64,000 nucleotides of DNA from Chitinophaga eiseniae (lineage in GTDB: Bacteria > Bacteroidota > Bacteroidia > Chitinophagales > Chitinophagaceae), in assembly GCF_900167135.1 (NCBI RefSeq), contig NZ_FUWZ01000006.1, positions 186,001 to 250,000 on the forward strand, in the 5' to 3' direction. The translations under genes were made by a program, and so were the position numbers. Shown piece by piece: positions 51,825 through 59,843 of this stretch. Position 1 is the stretch's first letter. Every line of letters begins with the position of its first letter. The notes beneath the pieces are model-generated. The model was not told the DNA's origin. It ran no database searches and saw nothing but the letters and a program-made list of their open reading frames with translations.

Positions 51825-52391
51825 TCAGCAAAAAATTATCAGTATTCTGAAAATCTCTGTGAAGGTGCCCCGCAGGCTTTTTAACGCCCGGGTGAGATGG
51901 TTGGCGACGGTTTTTTCTGAAATATCGAGGGTGGTGGCGATCTCTTTACGGGAGTAGCCGCCTTCGCGGCTCAGCCGGTATACCAGGCGACATTGCTCCG
52001 GCAGCGCCCTGATGGTCCGTTGCAGCTGTCGTTGCATATCCGCTACCTGCAATTGCTCTCCGGCCGATTCGTCGGCGGCCGCTCCGGTGTAGACCGTGTA
52101 TTTTTCATACCGGAGAAAACGTTTCTGGCGCGCCAGCGTGTTCAGCACTTCGTACTTCACCGCAGTGGCCAGGTATGCGGGAAGCGAAAGGGTAACGGAG
52201 ATCTCGGCCCTTCGCTTCCAGATATTATAAAAGACTTCCTGTACGGCTTCTTCCGCTTCCGCCGGATTGTTCAGCCGGTTGAGCGCAATGACGTACATTT
52301 TGCCCCAGTACCGGTTATATAACTCGGTAAAGGCAGCTTCATCGTTCTGTTTTAGTTTGTCGAGTAATACGGAATCCCCCAGCTCTTTCAT
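51825..52391 (-). CDS. ECF RNA polymerase sigma factor
   Basis: 188 residues. Region 2 has FTELYNRYWGKMYVIALNRLNNPAEAEEAVQEVFYNIWKRR. Region 4 has LPEQCRLVYRLSREGGYSRKEIATTLDISEKTVANHLTRALKSLRG. It is of the Bacteroidota PUL-type ECF group. It is the first gene of the fecR-susC-susD locus and likely drives susC. Upstream lies a good primary-sigma promoter (TTTG, 20 bp, TACATTAG). Confidence 0.95.
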   Translation of the reverse strand: MKELGDSVLLDKLKQNDEAAFTELYNRYWGKMYVIALNRLNNPAEAEEAVQEVFYNIWKRRAEISVTLSLPAYLATAVKYEVLNTLARQKRFLRYEKYTVYTGAAADESAGEQLQVADMQRQLQRTIRALPEQCRLVYRLSREGGYSRKEIATTLDISEKTVANHLTRALKSLRGTFTEIFRILIIFC

Positions 52392-52439
52392 ACGCGTTGA
52401 ACATCCCCCCTATAGAAGCAAGATTGGTTGATGAATGCT

Positions 52440-52471
52440 CTAATGTAAGAAAAACCAGTTCATTATGCAAA
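52440..52471 (-). promoter_or_regulatory. Primary-sigma promoter of the ECF sigma gene
   Basis: On the minus strand TTTG (52471-52468) is followed after 20 bp by TACATTAG (52447-52440), one mismatch from TAnnTTTG. Spacing fits the Bacteroidota -33/-7 pattern. It lies 49-80 bp from the sigma start codon. Confidence 0.55.
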
Positions 52472-52479
52472 CGTTTGAA

Positions 52480-53178
52480 TTACTTTCCCAGAAACTCTTC
52501 CAATGCTCGGTTAAATTCCTCCGGGCGCTCCATCATCGGGGCATGGCCGCAAGCAGGCAGCATCACCAGCGTTGCATGGGGGAGCAGCTGATGAAATTCA
52601 CGGGCTACTTCGGGCGGAGCAATACGGTCTTCTTCTCCCCAGATCAATAGGGAGGGCGTCTGTATCTCCGGTAAAACAGGCGCCACATAATTGCGCTGCG
52701 CAGATTTGGCGGTTTGCACAATACGGAGGCATTTTATCCTGTTCTGAGTGGTCTGGAATACTTCACTGACCAAAGCGTCAGTGGCGATGGCGGGGTCATA
52801 GAAGGTATACGCCACCCGCTCCCGGATGTATTCATAATTGCCCCGTTTCGGATAGCTGCCCAGGTTATTGTTTTCATGCAAACCGGAGCTGCCGGTCAGT
52901 ATAAGCCGGGATACTTTATCCGGATGGCGGTGGGTAAAGAGGATCGCTACATGTCCCCCGAGGGAATTGCCGATGATAACAGCATTTTCCAGCCCATGCT
53001 GCTGCACGTACTGTTCCAGGAAACGAACGAGGTATTCGAGATTATCCTGAAGATGGTAATCGAAAATAGGAAGTAACGGAATGTGAATGTCATAGCGTGA
53101 TTCAAAATGCTGTATAACACCTTCCCAATTGCTAAGCCCGCCGAAAAGACCATGTAATAAAATCATGCTTTGCTTCAT
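52480..53178 (-). CDS. Alpha/beta-hydrolase fold protein
   Basis: 232 residues. ILLHGLFGGLSNWEGVIQHF is the oxyanion-hole region, GNSLGGHVAILF places the nucleophile Ser72, SLLIWGEEDRIAPPEVAREF holds the catalytic Asp, and MLPACGHAPMMERPEEF the His. Like meta-cleavage-product hydrolases and lipases, but substrate is unknown. Cytoplasmic; minus strand upstream of the PUL sigma gene, probably independent of it. Confidence 0.9.
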   Translation of the reverse strand: MKQSMILLHGLFGGLSNWEGVIQHFESRYDIHIPLLPIFDYHLQDNLEYLVRFLEQYVQQHGLENAVIIGNSLGGHVAILFTHRHPDKVSRLILTGSSGLHENNNLGSYPKRGNYEYIRERVAYTFYDPAIATDALVSEVFQTTQNRIKCLRIVQTAKSAQRNYVAPVLPEIQTPSLLIWGEEDRIAPPEVAREFHQLLPHATLVMLPACGHAPMMERPEEFNRALEEFLGK

Positions 53179-53228
53179 ATATTTTTTTGAAGCAAAACTA
53201 GCGGTTCGTTCTTTTTACGTCCGTGATC

Positions 53229-53840
53229 TCAATCACAAAAATTGCGGGACTGGTCCAGCAGGAACAAACGCGCTCTGCTTAAGGCTTCGCGGCTGGTGTA
53301 GAGGTAACGGGCAATATTGGTCAGGGAAATTTTCTGGATAATGGCGGGGCGCCTTTCCAGCAGGAACCGATACCGTTGCAGCGGTGTTTTGAGGGACAGG
53401 ATGTATTGATGTTCTGACTGTTGTTCCGTCATCTCCTGGAACAACTGCAGGTTCACATGCAGCAGGTTCATATGGAGATCGTACAGCGGTTGTAACTTTT
53501 TAATATTGATCCGTAAGATCACCGCATCTTCCATAGCGGTAATGCTCACGGCCGACGGCGCTTTTTTATTGTAACTCTCGCAGTTGGCGAGGAAGTCATC
53601 CGCAAAACCGAAACGGACTATTTTCTCGTTGCCTTCATCATCGAGGATAGAGAATTTGAACATGCCGGAGAGCACAAAAGCGGAATAGCGGGCAACTTTA
53701 CCATAGCGCAGGAAAGATTCTCCTTTGCGGATATGTTTTACCGCGGCAATGCTGTCCAGCAGCAGCCATTCTTCCGGGGTTACCACCGGATACTTTTTCA
53801 TCAGCCGCTGATATATAGGAGGAAGCTCATGAGTTGTCAT
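53229..53840 (-). CDS. Crp/Fnr-family transcriptional regulator
   Basis: 203 residues. The N-terminal cyclic-nucleotide-binding-like barrel shows KGESFLRYGKVARYSAFVLSGMFKFSILDDEGNEKIVRFGFADDF. The C-terminal part (RRPAIIQKISLTNIARYLYTSREALSRAR) is a winged helix with the recognition helix after SREALSR. The ligand-contact residues of true Crp are not evident, so the ligand is unknown; no Fnr-type cysteines. It sits between the hydrolase and the NAD-binding protein. Confidence 0.9.
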   Translation of the reverse strand: MTTHELPPIYQRLMKKYPVVTPEEWLLLDSIAAVKHIRKGESFLRYGKVARYSAFVLSGMFKFSILDDEGNEKIVRFGFADDFLANCESYNKKAPSAVSITAMEDAVILRINIKKLQPLYDLHMNLLHVNLQLFQEMTEQQSEHQYILSLKTPLQRYRFLLERRPAIIQKISLTNIARYLYTSREALSRARLFLLDQSRNFCD

Positions 53841-53870
53841 GATCGCAAAATTAAAGGAAAATTGCTGGAA

Positions 53871-54554
53871 TTATTCACCATCGCCCCTGGCCAGCCGGAT
53901 GATGTCTTTTCCGTGGATGATCTGCCGTGGATAACCCTCCAGAGTAATACGTACCATGGCCCGCCCCAGTTCACGCAACGTACAGAAGTAATTAGGGCGG
54001 ATCATGCGGCCCACAGGATACAGCCAGTTGATAAACCGGTAAAAAGTATGGGTGTTTTTTAATCCTTTGGTGGGCCTGATAAACCCCGGCCGGAAAACAT
54101 ACACTTTCCCGAATGGCAGTTTCATCAGATCGTTTTCGGTTTTACCTTTTACGCGGGCCCACGCACGCGGACCTTTTTCTGTGTTGTCTGTCCCCGCACC
54201 GGACACATAACAGAAGACCATATCGTTGTTCTGCTCGCTCAGCACGCCGGCCACCCGCAGGGTAAGGGTATAGGTAAGGTGATAATAGGCATCCTGGCTG
54301 ACGCCCAGCGAAGACACGCCGAGGCAGAAATAACAGGCGTCGTAACCCCGTAGCTGCGCGGCAATGGGAGACATCTCCAGGAAATCGTGATGGATCAGTT
54401 CTGTCAGTTTGGGATGGCTGATACCGCAGGGTTTACGGCTGATGATCAGCACGCGCGCTACCTGCGGGTGATGCAGGCATTCATGAAGCACTCCTTCACC
54501 CACCATACCGCTGGCACCGGTAACAATCACTTTCAGTTGCCGGAGTTCGTTCAT
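53871..54554 (-). CDS. NAD(P)-binding Rossmann-fold protein (atypical SDR/epimerase-like)
   Basis: 227 residues. VIVTGASGMVGEGVLHECLHHPQVARVLIISRKP is an atypical short-chain dehydrogenase NAD(P)-binding start. ACYFCLGVSSLGVSQDAYYHLTYTLTLRVAG and FCYVSGAGTDNTEKGPRAWARVKGKTENDLMKLPF follow, with FRPGFIRPTKGLKN. No YxxxK active site is clear, so it may be a non-catalytic or NmrA-like protein. Minus strand, 30 bp upstream of the Crp/Fnr gene, which it probably precedes in transcription. Confidence 0.85.
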   Translation of the reverse strand: MNELRQLKVIVTGASGMVGEGVLHECLHHPQVARVLIISRKPCGISHPKLTELIHHDFLEMSPIAAQLRGYDACYFCLGVSSLGVSQDAYYHLTYTLTLRVAGVLSEQNNDMVFCYVSGAGTDNTEKGPRAWARVKGKTENDLMKLPFGKVYVFRPGFIRPTKGLKNTHTFYRFINWLYPVGRMIRPNYFCTLRELGRAMVRITLEGYPRQIIHGKDIIRLARGDGE

Positions 54555-54684
54555 GGCGATGGTTTATACATGGTAAGTTAACTGCTTTTGACCAGTTGCC
54601 CAAATCAGCACCTAACCCGCACCCAATCAGGTTGTCCGGCGAAAAACATTTTTTTCTGTCCGTTTTTATCTCTTCTTTGCAGCC

Positions 54685-55338
54685 ATGGAAAACAAAATCA
54701 GGTTTATTATAGAAAGACTGCTGGGCAGAAGTCTCCAACAGGAAGATGGGGTTCCGGCAGCGGAAATAGCAGCAGCGGAAGAAAAACTGGGTGTTCAGCT
54801 GGCGCCGGTATTAAAATCATTTTACCTGTGCGCCGGAATGGAAAAAACCGTGATGGATGTGTTCCAGCATTTTGCACCACCGGAAGACCTGTCGGTTGAG
54901 AATGATAAACTGGTTTTCCTGGAAGAAAACCAGGGCGTATGTGTATGGGGCCTGGCGTTAAATGAGACGGACAACGATCAGGCGGTGGTATATCAATGCC
55001 CTTACCCGGATGACCAATGGTACGCGGAAGATGACCGGCTGACTGCTTTTCTCGAAATGACACTGTACTACCAGTTTGCACAAGGCGGCTACGAGTGGGT
55101 AGGCGGCCTTTATCCAGGCATGGATGATGAAGACATCGCTGTTGTCCTGAAAGACGCAGAACAGTGGGAGATGGTCGTTAACCAACCAGGGAACCTGATC
55201 ATTTACTGGCACCGGGATACGCTGGTATGGTACTTCCCCGATAAGGAAGGGCGTGTCAGTGAAACATTGTTTGCCAGCAGCCGCACAGAAGAAGCCTTTG
55301 AGGAGATGGAAGACCGTTACCAGTTCAAGGAACTATAA
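54685..55338 (+). CDS. SMI1/KNR4 (SUKH)-family protein
   Basis: 217 residues. VPAAEIAAAEEKLGVQLAPVLKSFYLCAGMEKTVMD and PPEDLSVENDKLVFLEENQGVCVWGLALN are the SUKH beginning (IxxxExxLGxxLPxxYKxFYxxxG). Acidic composition is typical of toxin-immunity proteins of this superfamily. No polymorphic toxin gene or Rhs element is adjacent, so it is an orphan. The stop overlaps the stop of the convergent MocR gene. Confidence 0.85.
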   Translation: MENKIRFIIERLLGRSLQQEDGVPAAEIAAAEEKLGVQLAPVLKSFYLCAGMEKTVMDVFQHFAPPEDLSVENDKLVFLEENQGVCVWGLALNETDNDQAVVYQCPYPDDQWYAEDDRLTAFLEMTLYYQFAQGGYEWVGGLYPGMDDEDIAVVLKDAEQWEMVVNQPGNLIIYWHRDTLVWYFPDKEGRVSETLFASSRTEEAFEEMEDRYQFKEL

Positions 55339-56745
55339 GTTACCCGCAATCCTGCCCAGCTGCTGCAGCTTCCGTTGCAGCTGTTCCGACCAGGGCAGGC
55401 CAAACGATAGCCGCAGACAGTTGTCAAACTGCGGTTGCAGGGTGAACATCCGCCCCGGCGCAATACTGATTTTTTGCCGGATGGCCTGTTCGTACAGCTC
55501 CACCGTATCAATGCCTTTACGCAGTTCCACCCAGAGCGAAAGCCCTCCCTGTGGCCGTGATATCCGCGTGCCTTCGGGGAAATGGGCCGCAATCGTATTC
55601 GTATAGTGGAGATAGTTAGTATAGAGCGTGTCTCTTAATTTACGCAGATGCAGATCATAACCACCACTTTCCAGGAACAGGGCGATAGCTTCCTGTGTCA
55701 ACGTGGGATTGGCCAACATATGTACATATTTCAGCCGCAGCACCTGTTCCTTGTAACGGCCCGGCGCCACCCATCCCACACGGTATCCCGGCGCCAGCGT
55801 TTTGGAAACTGAACCGCACCATAATACGTTCCCTGTTTTATCGAAAGTCTTACAGGAAACCGGCCGGGAAGGACCAAAATATAAATCACTGTACAGGTCA
55901 TCTTCTATCAGCGGAAGGTTGTGTCGCTCCAGCAGTTGTACCACTTCCTTTTTATGGTCATCCGGCATGCAGCAACCCAGCGGTGTGCTGAAATTGGGTA
56001 CCAGCAGGCACAGGTTGATATTTTTCACGACTGCTTTCAATGCTTTCAGATCAACGCCCGTTTGCGGATGCGTAGGCAGTTCTACCACCCGTAAACCCAG
56101 GCTTTGCGCCAGTTGCAGGATACCGGAGAACAGCGGACTTTCCGTGGCGATGGTATCGCCGCTTTTGGTGAGCGCCTGTATACAGAGGCTGATCGCATTC
56201 AGGCCGCCATTGGTGGTGACGATGTCGTCGGCCGACAACTGGCCGCCCCACATAAAGCTCCGTTTGGCCAAAGTCTGACGCAGCCGCTCACTGCCTGCCA
56301 GCGGTTCATAGCCGATGCTGCTGTCCTTAAATTCCCGCGATGCTTTTAAGAGGCATTTGTTGAGTTTTGCTACCGGCAGCAGGTCGGCCGCGGGTACGCC
56401 GATGGAAAGCAATGTGATGCCTTTGCGTGCCGGTCCTCCGTATATTTTGCTGATGAGCTGGTCCGGTATGGAACGGCTGTCTTTTTCGGATGGTTGGCTG
56501 GCCGCAGGCAGAGGGAGCTGCCGGTAAGCCCCTTCGGTGACGAAATAACCGGATTGCGGCCTGGAAGTGATCAGCGCTTTGCTTTCCAGTTCAAGGTAAA
56601 CACGTTTGGCCGTATTCATACTGATACCCTGCTCCAGGCAGATAGTACGGATGGATGGCAGCTTGTCTCCCGGTTTTAATACCCCGCTGCGGATCAACTG
56701 TGCGATGTTCTGCGCTATCTGGCTATATATAAAATCCTTTTTCAT
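55333..56745 (-). CDS. MocR-type regulator (GntR HTH + aminotransferase I fold)
   Basis: 470 residues. Winged HTH at about 1-70 (QIAQNIAQLIRSGVLKPGDKLPSIRTICLEQGISMNTAKRVYLELES). The fold-type I aminotransferase domain has the PLP lysine Lys315 (WCGSVSKTLAPGYRVGWV), NGGLNAISL at the phosphate-binding loop, PNFSTPLGCCM and EDDLYSDLYF. MocR proteins use PLP-bound ligands as effectors and bind pairs of direct repeats. Two such repeats lie 12-53 bp upstream. Divergent from a GNAT gene. Confidence 0.93.
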   Translation of the reverse strand: MKKDFIYSQIAQNIAQLIRSGVLKPGDKLPSIRTICLEQGISMNTAKRVYLELESKALITSRPQSGYFVTEGAYRQLPLPAASQPSEKDSRSIPDQLISKIYGGPARKGITLLSIGVPAADLLPVAKLNKCLLKASREFKDSSIGYEPLAGSERLRQTLAKRSFMWGGQLSADDIVTTNGGLNAISLCIQALTKSGDTIATESPLFSGILQLAQSLGLRVVELPTHPQTGVDLKALKAVVKNINLCLLVPNFSTPLGCCMPDDHKKEVVQLLERHNLPLIEDDLYSDLYFGPSRPVSCKTFDKTGNVLWCGSVSKTLAPGYRVGWVAPGRYKEQVLRLKYVHMLANPTLTQEAIALFLESGGYDLHLRKLRDTLYTNYLHYTNTIAAHFPEGTRISRPQGGLSLWVELRKGIDTVELYEQAIRQKISIAPGRMFTLQPQFDNCLRLSFGLPWSEQLQRKLQQLGRIAGNL

Positions 56746-56757
56746 GGTCCCGGGTTT

Positions 56758-56798
56758 TAACTGTGTCCATCAAAAATACAAAAATTGTAACTGTGTCC
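56758..56798. promoter_or_regulatory. Direct repeats, candidate MocR operator
   Basis: TAACTGTGTCC occurs at 56758-56768 and at 56788-56798, exactly 30 bp apart, within the 93-bp region between the divergent mocR and GNAT genes. Direct repeats about three helical turns apart are what MocR proteins such as GabR and PdxR bind. Confidence 0.65.
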
Positions 56799-56838
56799 GT
56801 GTGCCGATTTCCTCGATTTTTGTTGAAAATTTTTTCGG

Positions 56839-57306
56839 ATGATCAATCAATTGGAGATTAAGACAGGTTTGGAGAACATGGACCTTACCGCCATCCACCA
56901 GTTCCTGCAGAACGATTCCTACTGGGCCAAAGGGATCTCTTTTGAATTAGTGAAAGCGTCTCTGGAAAATTCTTATTGTATGGGAGCATTTCTGGATGAC
57001 AAACAAATAGGGTTTGCCCGTGTTATTACAGACTATAATACTTTTGGCTGGCTGGCGGATGTTTTTGTGTTACCGGCTTACCGTGGCAAAGGCATTTCCA
57101 AAAGTATGATGCGTTTCCTGATGGATCAGCAATGGGTAGGCAGGTTGCGCCGCCTGATGCTGAATACGCTGGACGCACACGAGTTGTACAGAAGTTATGG
57201 CTTTAGAGCCCCGAACAATGCGGCGTTGCTCATGGAGGTATACCGGCCGGACGTACATCTTAAATCCACACAGTTTTTTACCGGGGAAGAGTATACAGCG
57301 TCCTGA
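56839..57306 (+). CDS. GNAT-family N-acetyltransferase
   Basis: 155 residues. IHQFLQNDSYWAKGISFELVKASLENSYCMGAFLDDKQIGFARVITDYNTFGWLADVFVLPAYRGKGISKSMMRFLM shows GNAT motif A (RGKGISKSMM). It resembles the GCN5-type family with an L-D-V-F/PAYRGKG signature. The divergent MocR gene, with shared operator repeats, suggests that it is the target of that regulator. Substrate unknown. Confidence 0.9.
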   Translation: MINQLEIKTGLENMDLTAIHQFLQNDSYWAKGISFELVKASLENSYCMGAFLDDKQIGFARVITDYNTFGWLADVFVLPAYRGKGISKSMMRFLMDQQWVGRLRRLMLNTLDAHELYRSYGFRAPNNAALLMEVYRPDVHLKSTQFFTGEEYTAS

Positions 57307-57313
57307 AAAAAAA

Positions 57314-57344
57314 CGGGGAAACAGGCTATTGGCCAGCTTCCCCG
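57314..57344. terminator. Hairpin between convergent GNAT and DoxX-like genes
   Basis: CGGGGAA (57314-57320) pairs with TTCCCCG (57338-57344), with an internal GCT/AGC stem in the loop. The plus-strand side follows AAAAAAAA. It fits a terminator for the two converging genes. Confidence 0.5.
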
Positions 57345-57367
57345 GATATTACATTAGAAGTGTGTAA

Positions 57368-57757
57368 TTAGTCTTTACGCAGTGGTATCAGGTAACGGAC
57401 ACTGTTGTCCTGAAGATACAGTCCTGCCCAGGTAAGAATACCGAAGAGCACAGGGAACCAGAAAGGTTCTCCCACGCGTAGCATGATAGCCACGGCGCCG
57501 CCCAGGTAAGCGGTGATCAATATTGCGCCCAGCACGGCGGTACGGGGAATAGCGTAAAGTATGGTGGCGATCAGCAACACAAAGCCGATGAATTGTACTT
57601 GTGAAGCAGGCCAGCCCAATGCCACGGAGCCTTCCATGGAATACTTGTTCTTTATCACTTTCATAACGGCATCGAACAGTGCGAAAAGGATCACCAGGAT
57701 GCTGATGACTTTACCGGTGATGCGGACAGATTTGGTTGGAGCAGTTATTGTTGCCAT
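57368..57757 (-). CDS. DoxX-like integral membrane protein
   Basis: 129 residues, four transmembrane helices (GKVISILVILFALFDAVMKVI, VQFIGFVLLIATILYAIP, VLGAILITAYLGGAVAIML, FWFPVLFGILTWAGLYL). The YLGGAV segment is characteristic of DoxX-like proteins (PF13564). Role unknown, often linked to redox or membrane stress. Monocistronic. Confidence 0.85.
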   Translation of the reverse strand: MATITAPTKSVRITGKVISILVILFALFDAVMKVIKNKYSMEGSVALGWPASQVQFIGFVLLIATILYAIPRTAVLGAILITAYLGGAVAIMLRVGEPFWFPVLFGILTWAGLYLQDNSVRYLIPLRKD

Positions 57758-57989
57758 GTGTGTAAATTTTTTAAGTTTAGGTTTTTAACAGATAGTTTTT
57801 GTCTGTGTCATCGCAACGCTTCCGGAAAACCTTGCGCTGATGGACTGATACAAAAGTAGTGTCAATTGTAATAACGAATGTTGTGTAAATCCGACATTCT
57901 AAGGGGGTGTTTGCGGCGAAGTATAAAAAAAAGTATACAGCAGCAGACAGGCTGTTGCTCACAAGACAAAAAAATAAAAGGGGAAACGT

Positions 57990-58307
57990 TTAACAGTGGC
58001 TCGCTGCGAGTACTGCGGCGATATGCTCTCCGGAGAAAGTGATTTCATCTCCCGGCTGTATGTCTTGTATATGCCGGGTGGGAGAGAGCAAAACACCTTT
58101 GAACTGGTGGGCTTCCACGGCCGTGACTCTGGCCATCAGCCGCTCGGCTTTGCGGCCCGACGTGCTGCTAAAACCATAAACAAAAAACAGACAAACCGTG
58201 TCTCCGTAAGTCAGACGGGACAGCTCTTCTGCGGCGGGTTTACTGAATACCCCTGGATTTTCTGCAAGAATGGCGGATACGTTCTCGAACTGTATGGACG
58301 TGGTCAT
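57990..58307 (-). CDS. Small DUF2314-like protein
   Basis: 105 residues, no signal peptide. The pattern LTYGDTVCLFFVYG...AERLMARVTAVEAHQFKGVLLSPTRHIQDIQPGDEITFSGEHI resembles DUF2314: a basic/aromatic central strand pair, then xGD-EI-F---HI. The match is partial and by eye. It is monocistronic, with a hairpin-repeat region between it and the esterase gene that follows on the same strand. Confidence 0.6.
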   Translation of the reverse strand: MTTSIQFENVSAILAENPGVFSKPAAEELSRLTYGDTVCLFFVYGFSSTSGRKAERLMARVTAVEAHQFKGVLLSPTRHIQDIQPGDEITFSGEHIAAVLAASHC

Positions 58308-58362
58308 ATGGTTAAATTGATTATTGGTTGCTGCGACGCGGAATTATACTAAGATAACAATA

Positions 58363-58472
58363 ATTTAGGGATTTTTTGATTTAGGGATTTTTTGATTTTA
58401 AAGCGACCTAAACTTCCTCAAAATCAAAAAATCCCTAAATCAAAAAATCCCTAAATCAAAAAATTTCTAAAT
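58363..58472. repeat. Tandem-and-inverted 16-bp repeats forming a 37-bp stem
   Basis: ATTTAGGGATTTTTTG occurs twice at 58363-58394 and, inverted, at 58425-58456 as two exact copies. A third degenerate inverted copy spans 58457-58472. The two arms pair perfectly and extend by 5 bp (ATTTT/AAAAT), giving a 37-bp stem with a 20-nt loop. It lies just past the 3' end of the esterase gene. Confidence 0.9.
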
Positions 58473-58483
58473 TCATCGAATGA

Positions 58484-59755
58484 TTACCGGTCCACCGGCG
58501 TGGAGGTATGTATATAAAACAGGCCATCAAAAACAGTCGGCCAGATACCCCTCTGTGGAATGAAGTCAAACAGGGTGCCTTGTTGCTTTTGCAGCAGCCA
58601 GCCTTTGGCGGTGCGGTAGTCGGTAAATGCCTGGGCATAGCCGGCGGCATCGAGCTGCCCTTCCACGCTGCCAGGCACTGCCTGCGGCACATTGGCCGTC
58701 TGGTTGTTCGTGAAGTCGGTATAAGTGCCTGCAGAACCGGAAAACCCAACTGCGTAAGCCGCTTTGCCAAAACGTTTACTTACCGTAACGCCCATGGGCA
58801 CGTATGTCTGCAGGAAAGGCACGGGCTTGTCATTAGCGTCGTTCAGCTGACTGGTATTTTTAGCTATGTGAATGTTATGCGCCCACACAATAATTTTTTT
58901 ACCAGGAAACACCTTCTCCGCCAGCCAGATCAGGTTGTCTGCCATTTGCCTGTCTCTCACACTCAGCTCATTGCCATTGACCAGCCCCCAATAACGCAGT
59001 GCCTGTGATGCTATACTTTCCGTGACCTTCAGCCAGAAACCGGGAGAGGCGGTAAAGTGGGCCGGCTTGTCAGGCTGTTTGGCCAACACGCTTTTCAGCT
59101 GATGCAGCACCCTGAAGAAAGTGGCCTGCTCGGCGGCGGTAGGCCGGTAAGCGTTAGACGCAAAGGTAGCTACTGATACGCGATGGAACAGCTCCCAGCT
59201 GCTGTCGGGCAGGGAAAGATGTTTTTGCCGGAGGAACTGCCCGAAGTCGGTGAACAATTGTTTTTTGGCAAACTCTCCTGAATGCTGGCTCTCAAAACCG
59301 GTAACAACCAACGGGGTGGCGCTTTTTACATTGGCCTTTACATAGTCATGCAACGGCTGCATCTGTTTACCTGTAGCCCACATAAAAAACAGGCTGCCGA
59401 TGATTTCTTTGGAATAGTCACCCCCTTTGATGGTATTGTCCCAGATTCGGGCGCAGTCATACAGGCCGCTTTCGAAAGCCAGTACTTCAAACCCCATCTT
59501 TTCATGAAGGAATTTGATGAGCCGTGTTTTGGCGAGAAACGTGGTTGCTTCTCCGTGTGTCTGTTCGCCGAGCATCACAATGCGGGAGCGGCCGATGGCG
59601 GTACGCAACGGCTCCAGGTCGGCATAGCGGTCATCCGACGGATCGATGGAGCGGATTTCTGCGGCGTTGGGAATATTGGGCGCCTGCGCGGTGGCTGCCT
59701 GGCTGTAGAGGGCAAAGGCCAGTAGTAATGGCCTGAAGGATTTACGTATAAGCAT
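58484..59755 (-). CDS. Erythromycin-esterase-like secreted protein
   Basis: 423 residues from ATG 59755 with a signal peptide (MLIRKSFRPLLLAFALYSQAATAQ). The longer frame to 59827 is unlikely. IVMLGEQTHGEATTFLAKTRLIKFLHEKMGFEVLAFESG shows the EreA/EreB core with Glu64 and His67. WAHNIHIAKNTSQ and GRGFDQ-like later motifs match. Known Ere enzymes open macrolide lactones, but many homologues act on other esters, so resistance is not implied. Monocistronic. Confidence 0.85.
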   Translation of the reverse strand: MLIRKSFRPLLLAFALYSQAATAQAPNIPNAAEIRSIDPSDDRYADLEPLRTAIGRSRIVMLGEQTHGEATTFLAKTRLIKFLHEKMGFEVLAFESGLYDCARIWDNTIKGGDYSKEIIGSLFFMWATGKQMQPLHDYVKANVKSATPLVVTGFESQHSGEFAKKQLFTDFGQFLRQKHLSLPDSSWELFHRVSVATFASNAYRPTAAEQATFFRVLHQLKSVLAKQPDKPAHFTASPGFWLKVTESIASQALRYWGLVNGNELSVRDRQMADNLIWLAEKVFPGKKIIVWAHNIHIAKNTSQLNDANDKPVPFLQTYVPMGVTVSKRFGKAAYAVGFSGSAGTYTDFTNNQTANVPQAVPGSVEGQLDAAGYAQAFTDYRTAKGWLLQKQQGTLFDFIPQRGIWPTVFDGLFYIHTSTPVDR

Positions 59756-59843
59756 AGCTGTTAGTACGAAAATTGATGATACAGGGAAGTCGGTCTGCCC
59801 GTTGGAAAGTACTATTGGTTGGACCAACCTCCCGGTAATATAA

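Noticed and set aside
58363..58472. Repeat block as a CRISPR array
   Set aside because: Copies are adjacent without unique spacers and half are inverted; no cas genes are present.
58484..59755. Macrolide-resistance gene
   Set aside because: Homologues of erythromycin esterase have many substrates, and this chromosomal secreted protein has no resistance context.
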